64,000 nucleotides of DNA from Bdellovibrionia bacterium (GTDB taxonomy: Bacteria > Bdellovibrionota > Bdellovibrionia > Bdellovibrionales > JAGQZY01): positions 434,001-498,000 of the forward strand of contig JAUICP010000002.1 of NCBI GenBank assembly GCA_030427805.1. Direction: 5' to 3'. A program made the translations under genes and the position numbers. The notes under the pieces are model-generated. The model did no database searches and was not told the origin of the DNA. It saw only the letters and a list, made by a program, of their open reading frames with translations. How positions within the stretch are numbered: the first letter of the stretch is position 1; each line of letters begins with the position of its first letter. Positions 25,701-34,753 of this stretch are shown one piece after another.

Positions 25701-27467
25701 TTATGACAGTGATTTCTGAATATATGTGACCGAATTCCTTCTAATCAGAACAAGACTCAATGGTGCGAGGAGTAGGGTCAAAAGTAGAAGAGACTGCCAC
25801 CAGAGGGATTCTCTTAAACCATCGGCATTACCGGATCCCGGTCCTCCTGAACCTGAGCCCCCGAGCGGCAATATCGCTCCGCAACCGCCCCCATCACTTT
25901 TGAATTCAAAACTATTCACCTGGGACTTTGAGAAATTAACAACCAATCCAGTGATTTGAAGTGGATTCTGTCGACTGGTATTTGTGGCTCGTACCCTTAC
26001 TTTATAAAAACGAGAGTCTTGAAAGACCTTGGTTGTTCCCGAAGCCAAAGTTTCGTAATCAGTCAGCTCTAGAGCTGCCTCGGTACGAGCACCCTTCATT
26101 TGCACGACCACTATTCCATTACCAGGATTATTACTAAGTACGGTAAAGTCTGTGACCTCAAAGGAACGAGCTTCTGTATCGAGAACTTGAGTTTCGATTT
26201 CGTAGTAATCAGCGGGACTCACCTCGGTTGGATCGGCAGCCGCCGCTGGTCCGGCAACTCGAGAAAGGGTCTTACCCCAGTCCGCAAAAAGTGCAGGTGG
26301 AAGAACATTGGCTGCAACACCCGTAAAGCCAAAGTCATTGTCGTCGGTCAAATCGTTAACGAAAGTTCGACCTTGGCCTCCATCACCATCATTACCAGCG
26401 CTACTACCGCCTTGGCCCCTTTCGGCATTGACGTTACCCGCGACACTGATAATACCTCGAGAAATTATAAAGACGGTACCACCACCGCCGCCGCCACCGG
26501 GGCCGCTAGTGTCCGCTTCAGCTCCACCATCACCGCCACTGGCATCTATAAAACCATCAATATCAATATCACCGCGAGCAAAAATGTAAACTGAGCCACC
26601 GCCAGCACCGCCACCGCCGCCAGTTCCACCGGAACCGCCGAAATCTGCGTAACCGCCGCCGCCGCCACCGGAACCACCACCTTGTGTGGCAATCACATTA
26701 TCTTCAAATGAAGTTCCTCGGGGACCGCCGAGGGCAAAACCACCGTTGTCTTTTCCGTCAGAAGGGCCATCGAGCCCAGGGGTATCGGGAGCAAATGCAC
26801 CGCCGCCGCCGCCACCGCCGGCTCCGTTGGCATCAGCGGTATTACGACCGCCCGCCTGACCGGGTCCGATGGGTAAAACACCGACTTCGGAACCATTGGT
26901 TGCATTTTCTGACTGGTAACCACCGTTACCGCCATTACCACCACCGCAAACACCTTGGCCACCCAATGAAACCACATCGCGATCGCCAATACCAGCGCGT
27001 CCGTCCTCGCCATCTTCTCCAGAACAATCGATGGTTCCAGCGATATTAACAGTTCCAGTACTCCGAATAATCAAAGGTGTGTTGCCGATGGGTTCAATGG
27101 TCCATCCGGCTTCAAGGTCAAACTCGGTCACATTGAGTTCCGGATAGGTAGTCAGATTCAGGCGAATGATATTTCCAGAGACATCGCCACCTTCACTAAA
27201 CTGAGCGTAAGTCGTCGCATTAAACGCTCCATCACTACCGTCACCCACATCAATGTTTTTGTTAAACATTCCCGTGAGACCATCATTGGCCTGGTAGACA
27301 TAAAATGGAGGCTCCAATAATTCATCTTGATCGTTTATGAAAAACGTCGAAGTTGATCGGTCGATCAAATCAAAAGTGATATCCACTGCAAAGCTATCAC
27401 CCACCTGAGCACTTGCCGGTGACGATACTAAGAAGATTAAAATTAAAGTGCCTAAAAGGATTCTCAT
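25701..27467 (-). CDS. Exported glycine-rich protein with CTERM-like C-terminal anchor
   Basis: The ATG at 27467 is preferred (GAGGA upstream, start of signal peptide to ASAQ); 588 residues. After a beta-rich N-terminal domain comes a long Gly/Asn-rich stretch with poly-Gly runs (about residues 175-375), of the kind seen in surface and fibre-forming proteins. A further folded domain follows. The tail is GGGCGAILPLGG, a Gly/Ser spacer, one transmembrane helix (WWQSLLLLTLLLAPLSLVLI) and a basic end (RRNS), the layout of sorting signals such as MYXO-CTERM. Likely displayed on the cell surface. The GC-rich Gly tract creates long spurious antisense frames. Confidence 0.78.
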   Translation of the reverse strand: MRILLGTLILIFLVSSPASAQVGDSFAVDITFDLIDRSTSTFFINDQDELLEPPFYVYQANDGLTGMFNKNIDVGDGSDGAFNATTYAQFSEGGDVSGNIIRLNLTTYPELNVTEFDLEAGWTIEPIGNTPLIIRSTGTVNIAGTIDCSGEDGEDGRAGIGDRDVVSLGGQGVCGGGNGGNGGYQSENATNGSEVGVLPIGPGQAGGRNTADANGAGGGGGGGAFAPDTPGLDGPSDGKDNGGFALGGPRGTSFEDNVIATQGGGSGGGGGGYADFGGSGGTGGGGGAGGGSVYIFARGDIDIDGFIDASGGDGGAEADTSGPGGGGGGGTVFIISRGIISVAGNVNAERGQGGSSAGNDGDGGQGRTFVNDLTDDNDFGFTGVAANVLPPALFADWGKTLSRVAGPAAAADPTEVSPADYYEIETQVLDTEARSFEVTDFTVLSNNPGNGIVVVQMKGARTEAALELTDYETLASGTTKVFQDSRFYKVRVRATNTSRQNPLQITGLVVNFSKSQVNSFEFKSDGGGCGAILPLGGSGSGGPGSGNADGLRESLWWQSLLLLTLLLAPLSLVLIRRNSVTYIQKSLS

Positions 27468-27601
27468 CCAGTTCCTCTTTCTCACTTTAATTATCCCACA
27501 CCTTAAAAATTTCACACAGTCCTACAAACCTTTATCGAGGACACTTACTGACTAAAATCGAGTTCCCAAATCTCACTTAAAAGGGAACTGAGTTCACATA
27601 A

Positions 27602-28027
27602 TTAGCTGACCTGTTTCGCTCTTTCCCGCATGGCACTTTGGGCGAGTTCGTCTACTTTTTCGCGCAAGACTTTACCTCGAAACGGCTTAATCAAATAAGC
27701 ATCGACCCGCCATTTAGCAGCCTGAGAAATTTTAAATCGCTCCTGGGAGCGCTGGCTTGTGACCATCATAAAGTGAAGGTCCTTGCGAACGGTATTACAG
27801 CGTACTGCTTTTAATAAACTCAAACCTGTACCATTGGGCATTTCCCAATCGGAAAGCACAAGATCCACAGGGTTATTCACATCCTGTATATATTTGATTG
27901 CCTGATCTCCAGAACCAAATTGCTTAATCTTCGAGTATCCAAAGGATTGTAGGAACTCGACGATAATTGATCTGGCCAATGCGTCGTCATCGACGACAAC
28001 GATGCTCAAATCACTTTCACTACTCAC
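27602..28027 (-). CDS. CheY-like single-domain response regulator
   Basis: 141 residues making one receiver domain: acidic triad in VVVDDDA, phospho-acceptor Asp in LVLSDWEMPNGTG, switch Thr/Ser in MMVTSQ and Lys in YLIKPF. The length and the GTGLSLLK helix fit the CheY group. It is the last gene of a four-gene operon (31400-32554, 29321, 28020, this gene) and overlaps the hybrid kinase by 8 bases, so it is probably the output or phosphate sink of that pathway. Confidence 0.93.
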   Translation of the reverse strand: MSSESDLSIVVVDDDALARSIIVEFLQSFGYSKIKQFGSGDQAIKYIQDVNNPVDLVLSDWEMPNGTGLSLLKAVRCNTVRKDLHFMMVTSQRSQERFKISQAAKWRVDAYLIKPFRGKVLREKVDELAQSAMRERAKQVS

Positions 28028-29324
28028 TTTTCCCCTCCCATGCCTGCGTTTTTGGCACTCTGATCACAAATTCTGCGCCTTGCTGACAATGGTTTTTAAC
28101 AACGAACTCACCACCGTGCTCGATTTCAACAATCTCGCGGCAGATGGCTAATCCTAAACCTGTCCCGTTGTTTCCCTTAGTTGTGAAAAATGCTTCTGTG
28201 ACGTGATCAATTATGTGTTCTGGAATTCCTGGGCCAAAATCCCTCACTCGATACTCAACCCAATCTCCATCATCTTTTAATGAAATATCTATGCGGCCAC
28301 TTTCGCCCATGGCGTCCATGGCATTCATAATTAAATTTACAAAAACTTGTACCAATGAATGACTGGAAGCCTCACAAGTTAGCACTTCATCTTCATTAGC
28401 TTTGATATTGACTTCAAAACTCATCAATTGATGAGACATCAAATCTAAAGCTTCATTCAGTGGCTGCATGGCCAATATACTCTGGTGTTTTTTCTTTTCT
28501 TCACTCGGCTTTGCAAGTCCGTTAAATTTTTCTAGAATTCCCGTGGCCGTTTCACAGGCTTTAAGAATGACATCGAGACCGTGTTTCATGTCTTCCTCTT
28601 CGCCCATTCGTGAAAGCTCTGCTCGCCCCATGATATGTAAGAGTATATTTCCAAATTCATGACCAACACCTCGGGCGACAGCTGCCACCGAGACCATTCT
28701 TTCAGAACTCAGTAATCGAGATCGCGCCTCAGATAGTTCCTGTTGTTTGAGATCCCTTTGTTGCCTCATGTTCCAAAGACTAATCGAACTTCGAGCCTTT
28801 TGCAGAATCTCCCCATCAGAGAAGGGCTTATTAAGGTAATCCCAACGGTTGCTATTCTCTTGTCCGAGGAGATCGTGGATCGAATCAACTGAACGATCTT
28901 GGTAAGCTGTAACAAATACGCAATTGATGTCACTATCCATGCTAAATATTTCGCGAACAAGCTCAATTCCATCTTTTCCCTCACCGAGTAAGACATCCAC
29001 AAAGGCCATGGCATAGGGTCGATTCTCATCAATAGAATCTTCGATGCGCACAAGGGCATCTTCAGCCGTGTGGACAATATCGATAATAAACTTTTCTCTT
29101 TCTAAACTCTCACTCCCGGCAGACGCCATCTTTTGCAATCCGCCTCGCGAAGATCTTCTTAGTTTTCTTTGCTGAATGGGTTGCCCAAGAAGTCTGCGAT
29201 AGGAGTCGGCAATCTCCGGCTCATCCTCGACGACTAGAATTCGACGATTGTAGGAGACGTCTCTTAACTTATTTTTCTTCTGCTCTTCAATCTCTTGAAG
29301 GCTCTTTGCTCTCTCGCTACTCAT
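28020..29324 (-). CDS. Receiver-histidine kinase hybrid
   Basis: 434 residues, cytosolic. The N-terminal receiver domain (ILVVEDEP, FVDVLLGEGKDG with the phospho-Asp, FVTAY, YLNKPF) contains an unusual basic insertion of about 30 residues (GQPIQQRKLRRSSRGG and following) after the first helix. A coiled-coil region leads to a kinase core with the phospho-accepting His in ARGVGHEFGN, an N-box NLIMNAMDAMG, and G-boxes DFGPGIPEH and GTGLGLAI. It overlaps its neighbours by 4 and 8 bases. Confidence 0.92.
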   Translation of the reverse strand: MSSERAKSLQEIEEQKKNKLRDVSYNRRILVVEDEPEIADSYRRLLGQPIQQRKLRRSSRGGLQKMASAGSESLEREKFIIDIVHTAEDALVRIEDSIDENRPYAMAFVDVLLGEGKDGIELVREIFSMDSDINCVFVTAYQDRSVDSIHDLLGQENSNRWDYLNKPFSDGEILQKARSSISLWNMRQQRDLKQQELSEARSRLLSSERMVSVAAVARGVGHEFGNILLHIMGRAELSRMGEEEDMKHGLDVILKACETATGILEKFNGLAKPSEEKKKHQSILAMQPLNEALDLMSHQLMSFEVNIKANEDEVLTCEASSHSLVQVFVNLIMNAMDAMGESGRIDISLKDDGDWVEYRVRDFGPGIPEHIIDHVTEAFFTTKGNNGTGLGLAICREIVEIEHGGEFVVKNHCQQGAEFVIRVPKTQAWEGKSE

Positions 29325-31399
29325 GCTGCGGCCTCCATCGGTCTTTCAACTTCTTTTGCCGGAAGCGTAATACGAAAGACCGCGTTCCAATTATCATTGT
29401 CACCCATGAATTTGATATCACCACCGTAGGCGCGAATAAATCGTCTTGAGATACTTAAGCCCAAGCCGGTACCCTCTTCGCGATCTTTTGTAGAAAACTG
29501 GGTTTCAAAAAGTTTGGTTCTATGTTCTGGCTCGATCCCTGTGCCGTTATCAACAACTTCAATAATCAATTCGCCTTCTTCGATTCGTGTTAACAAACCA
29601 ATTTTCGGCTTGTAACCTTCTCTGTCGATTTCTTGAACTGCTTGCAGAGAATTACGCAGAAGGTTCGTCAAACTCTGGATGAATTCATCGCGATCAACAA
29701 CAATTTCATCCTGTTTGGCTTCGTACCACTCAACGACTTCAACGTCATTTTGTGCAAAGAGGTCACCCATTATGTTCACAGACTCGTGCAGAAGTTTATG
29801 GGCCGAATACTTGGCTTTATTACCCTTAACTATAGACAGGGATCTCATACTCTGAACAATCTTACTAATTCTCTGAGACTCACTCAGCAAGAACTTCATA
29901 TCGCTCGTCAGTGAGGTCAGCTGATCGACAACATTTTTATTCACCTCTTTTAGGTGACTCATGTCTTCGTTCCACAGATTACTGTCTCGATCCACTTCTG
30001 AGGGCTTCTGCCACTCTTCAATCAACTTCTCAAATCCACCCGACTTAAAGTCGTTTTCCCAACTCGATTGAATTTCGGCCAGAAACTGAATATCTGTGAC
30101 CGCATTGCCTTCTATCTTATCGCTCACCTTCTTAATTCTCGTCATAATCGAGGTTAAGGGGTTGAGAATTTCATGGGCCGCACGACCCGCAATTTCTCCA
30201 ACCGAGGCGAGTCGAGTCGTCTTCAGCAATGCCTCTTGGGCTTGTTTGACGGCTCGATTCTGTTCTTCGAGCATTTTAGTACGGTCTTTAACCTTTTGCT
30301 CGAGATCGCGATTAATCTCTTCAAGTTGATCTCGGGATTCTTTTAAATCATCAATCATTCGGTTAAATGAAGAGGCTAAAACGGCTGTTTCATCGACCGT
30401 TCGTAATTCGATATGTTTTGATAATGTTCCTCCCGAAACTTCTTTCATACCATCAACAAGGGTGTCTAGAGGTCGGGTAATAGAACGTGAAAATAATATC
30501 GCCGCTATAAAGGTCAACGTCACAATAATAAGGCCGAATACAATTGAGCGATAGACGAGATTCTCAACCACAGCGAATACTTTGTCGGATGCGACCCGTG
30601 AAAGAACATAAAAACGATTCTTCGTACTCTTTGAAAATCCGCCAAGCATTTTTTTGCCCTGTTGATCTTGATACTCAAGAACACCTAAATTCAAAGGATT
30701 CTTCTGAGCGAGACTGAAGAGCTCCCATCGCTTTGCATCCTTGGCTCCGTAGCCAACAATAACTTGCCCTTGATCACTGACAATACTCACCTCGTTGGTT
30801 CGAAGTTCATTTATCATTTTTGCGACGCGATCCATGCGCACATAACTAATGACAGCGAACTGTGAAACGGCCACGCCACGGGCATCTTCTTGTACAACAC
30901 TTCGACCCACACCAACAAGAAATGGACCGCCATCCACCGTCGCATTCCAATAGGCAAGACCATTGGATTTGATCTCATCCATGGGAACGGGTCTTATACC
31001 CGGCAGAGTTTCTTTAAAATACTTTTCCTCAAGACCATAGGTCTGAAGAAACTTCTTTTGACTGTATTCACTGGTCTTTTGAAATTTATTGGAATTCGTA
31101 GAATGGACATAAACTATTGTGTCGTCATTATCGAGAATGCGATGAAATTCTTTTTTAACTTTGAGCTTAGACTGAGAAATCAAAGCAAAGAGCTCTAACT
31201 TATCACTCACAGAAGAAAAGACCGCTTCCATCTCTGAGCGAATATTATGAACAGTGGACTTGTTTAAATCAAAAACAAGCTCTGTCTTATCGCGACTAAA
31301 AATAGTTGAAGCGAGAAGCAAATATAAAGTTACACAACTCAGCAAGAGCAAAGTGGTAACAGCCAAAAACTTATATCGAATCGAAAATTTTACTTTCAT
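29321..31399 (-). CDS. Membrane sensor histidine kinase (CACHE-like sensor, HAMP)
   Basis: 692 residues. Two transmembrane helices (about 11-32 and 285-305) bracket a periplasmic region of about 250 residues with CACHE/PAS-like features (GVAVSQFAVISYVRMDRV, VSIVSDQGQVIVGYG). Next are a HAMP domain (SRSITRPLDTLVDGM...), a coiled coil, HisKA with the acceptor His in GRAAHEILNPL, and HATPase_c (NLLRNSLQAVQEI, DNGTGIEPEH, GTGLGLSISRRF). An insertion of about 70 residues separates the His box from the rest of the dimerisation helices. Directly abuts the PA14 lipoprotein gene upstream. Confidence 0.93.
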   Translation of the reverse strand: MKVKFSIRYKFLAVTTLLLLSCVTLYLLLASTIFSRDKTELVFDLNKSTVHNIRSEMEAVFSSVSDKLELFALISQSKLKVKKEFHRILDNDDTIVYVHSTNSNKFQKTSEYSQKKFLQTYGLEEKYFKETLPGIRPVPMDEIKSNGLAYWNATVDGGPFLVGVGRSVVQEDARGVAVSQFAVISYVRMDRVAKMINELRTNEVSIVSDQGQVIVGYGAKDAKRWELFSLAQKNPLNLGVLEYQDQQGKKMLGGFSKSTKNRFYVLSRVASDKVFAVVENLVYRSIVFGLIIVTLTFIAAILFSRSITRPLDTLVDGMKEVSGGTLSKHIELRTVDETAVLASSFNRMIDDLKESRDQLEEINRDLEQKVKDRTKMLEEQNRAVKQAQEALLKTTRLASVGEIAGRAAHEILNPLTSIMTRIKKVSDKIEGNAVTDIQFLAEIQSSWENDFKSGGFEKLIEEWQKPSEVDRDSNLWNEDMSHLKEVNKNVVDQLTSLTSDMKFLLSESQRISKIVQSMRSLSIVKGNKAKYSAHKLLHESVNIMGDLFAQNDVEVVEWYEAKQDEIVVDRDEFIQSLTNLLRNSLQAVQEIDREGYKPKIGLLTRIEEGELIIEVVDNGTGIEPEHRTKLFETQFSTKDREEGTGLGLSISRRFIRAYGGDIKFMGDNDNWNAVFRITLPAKEVERPMEAAA

Positions 31400-32554
31400 C
31401 TATGGACGCGTCCTAAAGTTGAGTGGGGCGCTTCTCGTCTCTCTTCCTGAAACACTACTCGCGACTATTTCTGCCTTATAAAGTGTAAATGGCTCCAGAC
31501 CTGTAACTGAACCCATATGATTTCTAACGTAGTTATCACTCACCGGAGATTGAATGACCTCACTGGTGGCTAAGTTTGTGACCTCGATGTAAAACTTAGA
31601 CGGTATGTTCGTAGAGAACATGAGCTCCACAAAGGTCGACCCTAAATCGTTAAACTGAATGCTAGAAATTGTTGGAGCTGGAAAATTACACATATTAATG
31701 ATGTCACCAGGCACCTTGAAATTAGCTGCTCCCAGGGGGGCCCACCCACGATTGAGTAAATCTTGATACTTGGGTTGCGGTGTTGGAGGATCCTGGGTTG
31801 AATCAAAATATCGCGAATTCCCCTGCTTCCCACACTCAGGATCATCGACATCGGCAATGTTCTCCGGCCAAGGACGCCACATAACAATCATGGCGATGTG
31901 GTAACGAGGCCCCTGGTAGTACTTGATATTCGCCTCAAGGCGACTGGCCTGATCGATACTGATCGGCGTATCGGCGCAACCAAACCGAGTTGGGTGATCT
32001 CCATCATTATCGACGATGACTTGTCCATCAATCGTAAGTACCGCGCCATCATCGGATAGTATGGCGAACTGATAATCTCCCTCGGGCTCTTCGCTGGTTA
32101 AAACAATATCCGTATCCATGTTCATGGCAAACCACTCATACAAAGTATCTCCACTCTCTGTTTGAATGACTTCTCCATCGCGTGTTACAAAACCGCGATC
32201 CCACGGTCGGGTCGGAATGTTAATTTGGTTAAAAAAGAGAGAGACATCGGTCACTTCAGTACCGAGATTGATATAGTCGTGGACGTTTCCATAGGGAGTC
32301 ACCCCGTCTTCAAGATAAAACAGGGACCCTACGATACCCTGACTGACATCAGTGATATCGTCCGCGCCACTAAAGGCGTCACATACGAATGCTCCGGGGA
32401 AGAAAGGGTCATCCGGATCGGACGGAATGACGTCGACCGTGGAACCCCCATCCTCCACCGTGTTTTCCTCGCAACCGAGCGAAAACACAACGAAAGAGGC
32501 TAGCAAGATCCTCCATAGGAGAATCCTTGCGGCCCGTTCAGTCAACGTTCTCAT
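31400..32554 (-). CDS. Lipoprotein with PA14-like and FN3-like domains
   Basis: 384 residues, with a lipobox near SLGCEEN (Cys about 28). The middle part is PA14-like: YQFAILSDDGAVLTIDGQ, VIVDNDGDH and YYQGPRYHIAMIVMW, matching the sugar-binding DDG...IDG pattern of PA14/GLEYA. The C-terminal 90 residues form an FN3-like domain (APTISSIQFNDLGSTFVELMF ... LRTRP). The stop codon abuts the kinase start, so it is the first gene of the signalling operon and may present a carbohydrate signal to the kinase sensor domain; this pairing is inferred from gene order. Confidence 0.8.
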   Translation of the reverse strand: MRTLTERAARILLWRILLASFVVFSLGCEENTVEDGGSTVDVIPSDPDDPFFPGAFVCDAFSGADDITDVSQGIVGSLFYLEDGVTPYGNVHDYINLGTEVTDVSLFFNQINIPTRPWDRGFVTRDGEVIQTESGDTLYEWFAMNMDTDIVLTSEEPEGDYQFAILSDDGAVLTIDGQVIVDNDGDHPTRFGCADTPISIDQASRLEANIKYYQGPRYHIAMIVMWRPWPENIADVDDPECGKQGNSRYFDSTQDPPTPQPKYQDLLNRGWAPLGAANFKVPGDIINMCNFPAPTISSIQFNDLGSTFVELMFSTNIPSKFYIEVTNLATSEVIQSPVSDNYVRNHMGSVTGLEPFTLYKAEIVASSVSGRETRSAPLNFRTRP

Positions 32555-32781
32555 TTTTTAGGCCCTCAACAAATTGATCTCTAATTGTATAATAAATCGG
32601 TATTTTGGTCGGGATTTTTCACCCTTTCGTCGCAAAATTTCTGCGTTTTTTCCACTAATGTTTTTCTTTGAAACGTTCAATTTTCGAACGGGTCAACCGA
32701 ATGAAACAGTTCTTCTTATATCCTGACTCATTCTGAGAGGGCCCCCTATTTTGAAGTCTTTCCGGCCATCGAGGAGGATTT

Positions 32782-33036
32782 ATGCGAAAACACCTATTCC
32801 ACAAAAATGAAAACGGCCAGGGCTTGATTGAATATTTATTATTGGTTGCCTTGATGGGCGTTGCAACCATCGCCATTGTTAGAACGCTTAATCAAACGGT
32901 CAGTGCCAAATTCGCCCAAGTCACCTATGCCATTCAAGGGGGAAGCAAAAAACGTATCAAAGTCGCTCCTGTGCAAGAAAGCCACACCAAGAAAAAAGAC
33001 ATGTCTGACTTTTTCAATGGCGTAGCAACACAGTAA
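32782..33036 (+). CDS. Flp-type class III prepilin-like protein
   Basis: 84 residues with GAGGAGG before the ATG. A short basic leader ends in NENGQGLIEYLLLVALMGVATIAIV: Gly at the predicted TadV/CpaA cleavage site and Glu in the +5 region followed by a hydrophobic helix, as in Flp pilins and TadE-like pseudopilins. The C-terminal extension is Lys-rich. First gene of a six-gene same-strand cluster (to 35367). Confidence 0.8.
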   Translation: MRKHLFHKNENGQGLIEYLLLVALMGVATIAIVRTLNQTVSAKFAQVTYAIQGGSKKRIKVAPVQESHTKKKDMSDFFNGVATQ

Positions 33037-33051
33037 AAAACGAGAGAGTCG

Positions 33052-33441
33052 ATGAAGATCTGTTTAAAAAACGAAAAGGGACAATCCACGGTCGAAGCGC
33101 TCCTTTGCCTTCCCATTTTGCTGCTGTTTTCTTTTAGTTTTATACTTCTAAGTCTTTTGAGCATGGCCCGACAGCTTCACCTTTTTGCCGGCCATGAATT
33201 ACTTCTTTGCCACAGCATTGTCGAGAGAGAAAGCCCCTGTCTTGATGAGTACCGCAAAAGAAGTCGCCTCTTCTTTCCACTCATAGAGTCTCACGTCAAA
33301 ATTGACAAGGGCTTCGACCGTCAACTGCATTTAACACAAGTGCTGAAGGGACACCCTATTCCTTTTATTAGCCATCCCCTCAGGATTATTAACACCATGT
33401 CTATGAAACCTTTTGAAAGAACCGCAAATGACAAAAGATGA
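33052..33441 (+). CDS. TadE-like pseudopilin
   Basis: 129 residues. N-terminus NEKGQSTVEALLCLPILLLFSFSFILLSLL has the class III prepilin leader (Gly, then Glu at about +5) and a transmembrane helix, followed by about 90 extracytoplasmic residues. Similar in layout to TadE/TadF minor pseudopilins. Starts 15 bases after the Flp-like gene. Confidence 0.72.
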   Translation: MKICLKNEKGQSTVEALLCLPILLLFSFSFILLSLLSMARQLHLFAGHELLLCHSIVERESPCLDEYRKRSRLFFPLIESHVKIDKGFDRQLHLTQVLKGHPIPFISHPLRIINTMSMKPFERTANDKR

Positions 33442-34138
33442 AAATGGAAGCCTACTGATCAGTTTCAGTTTCCTTCTTCCCGTAATAATTTTGTCGATCC
33501 TAGCGAGCTTGCTTTTTCGGTATTCACTGGGAAACCATTTTGCGCAAAAACAACTCTGCCGCGAAACTATTGTTAAACACCACTGGATTCTTGCTAAGGC
33601 TTCGCAAAAACTCATAGATACTAATGGGCAAATCTACCGATTGCGAGCGAAAATAGCTCTTGAGATTGCTAAGTTGGGAGCCCACCCCTCTCCAGCCCAT
33701 AAAGCTAAAATTATGATTCGACTCAATCGGCTGCGAAAGAACTTGCAAAACATCGCAAAAAAACAAGACCTCATTGAACTGAAGGCTCAAGGAACGAGCC
33801 GACTTCACATCAGTCGATTTAAAGTCAAACTTAAGAGGTCTTTTTGCCGAGGCAACTCGGTTCTGAAAAGAAAGTGTCGTGTTCACATCAAACCGGGTTT
33901 TCACCAACTCCTGGTGAACAAAACCGAGTCCCTTAAGGGGCTCGGAAGGACTTACTCCTGGGACACTCGTCGCAGATACTCAAAACCACTGAGCTGGATA
34001 AACAAAATCACTTACATAGATCCATTTATAAAAAAATTAGGAGGTTTGACCAATGATCCTATTCGTTGCCAAGCACAAATCGGTTTTAAAGGAGAGGCTC
34101 CATGGCGCATTTATCTGAAAAGGGCCAGGGCCTCCTAG
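33428..34138 (+). CDS. TadG/TadE-like pseudopilin with large basic extracytoplasmic domain
   Basis: The ATG at 33428 (rather than TTG 33413) gives DENGSLLISFSFLLPVIIL, a prepilin-like N-terminus that lacks the usual Glu at +5. 236 residues; the remainder is strongly basic with many Lys/Arg (RLNRLRKNLQNIAKKQ) and two Cys near its middle (SFCRGN, RKCRV). Overlaps the upstream gene by 14 bases and the hidden 48-residue gene downstream by 37 bases. The family link is by N-terminal layout and context only. Confidence 0.62.
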   Translation: MTKDENGSLLISFSFLLPVIILSILASLLFRYSLGNHFAQKQLCRETIVKHHWILAKASQKLIDTNGQIYRLRAKIALEIAKLGAHPSPAHKAKIMIRLNRLRKNLQNIAKKQDLIELKAQGTSRLHISRFKVKLKRSFCRGNSVLKRKCRVHIKPGFHQLLVNKTESLKGLGRTYSWDTRRRYSKPLSWINKITYIDPFIKKLGGLTNDPIRCQAQIGFKGEAPWRIYLKRARAS

Positions 34139-34248
34139 AGTTTTTAATCATCATCATGATTCTTTCGGCCCTTCTTTTTCTTTTTTTTGATTTTGAAACA
34201 ACTTCTACCGAGGTCATAGAAAATGGATTTCACACTAAAAGCTCCTGA
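34102..34248 (+). CDS. Very short class III prepilin-like protein (48 residues)
   Basis: Found by reading all frames. ATG at 34102 with AAAGGAGAGG 6-8 bases upstream, TGA ending at 34248. The product begins MAHLSEKGQGLLEFL and continues with an Ile/Leu/Phe helix, ending HTKSS. EKGQGLLEF is the same Gly/Glu prepilin cleavage signature as in the two genes upstream (NGQGLIEY, KGQSTVEA). It overlaps the preceding gene by 37 bases and the following one by 26, in a different frame, as in a tightly coupled operon. Confidence 0.72.
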   Translation: MAHLSEKGQGLLEFLIIIMILSALLFLFFDFETTSTEVIENGFHTKSS

Positions 34249-34753
34249 AATAATTGCTCCTAGCACGCTACTAATTAAAACCACTAAAGCAAAGATCCTT
34301 AAATTCAGGTGGCCCATTTATGGCGCTCTCCTAATTGTTACTTCTAGTTTCATTGCCCATAGCTTCAAAGAGGTCGATGGCCACACTCCGCCCATTGAGC
34401 AGTTGGTCGATACTTACATTCCCCAAGGCTACGTCCTCGTTCCCCTTGAAATTCAAAATTCTAAGAATCTAGACTCGATAATTGGAAATAAAGCGGTTGT
34501 GGATCTTTACGGAAAAAATCCAGACGAAAAGGCCACACGAAGAATTGGTTCAGCCCTGCGCCTTCTCAGGTCCCCACAGAAGGCATCTGAAGTCAGTATT
34601 TTAATCCCAGAGACTGAAGTTCCACGAGTTCTCAGTGAAGATCGCCTCTACTGGGTTGCCGTTCACAACCCAAATAAACTTGGTACTAAAATTGATAAAG
34701 ATCCAAACAAAGATCGCATCATTTATCTAAAAAGGAACTCGGGGGAACTATGA
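34223..34753 (+). CDS. CpaB/RcpC-like protein of the Tad-like cluster
   Basis: 176 residues with one transmembrane helix (about 32-48: IYGALLIVTSSFIAH) and an extracytoplasmic part with YIPQGYVLVPLEIQN and a DSIIGNKAVVDLYG stretch, then LRLLRSPQ...EVSILIPETEV. This recalls the SAF/RcpC domain of CpaB, which works with the secretin in Tad pilus export. Shorter than typical CpaB (about 250-300). Overlaps the next gene by ATGA. Confidence 0.6.
   Translation: MDFTLKAPEIIAPSTLLIKTTKAKILKFRWPIYGALLIVTSSFIAHSFKEVDGHTPPIEQLVDTYIPQGYVLVPLEIQNSKNLDSIIGNKAVVDLYGKNPDEKATRRIGSALRLLRSPQKASEVSILIPETEVPRVLSEDRLYWVAVHNPNKLGTKIDKDPNKDRIIYLKRNSGEL

Noticed and set aside
26100-27049. Long frames opposite the glycine-rich gene
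   Set aside because: They are antisense shadows caused by GGN/CCN codon runs; composition (Pro/His/Arg) and lack of starts argue against coding.
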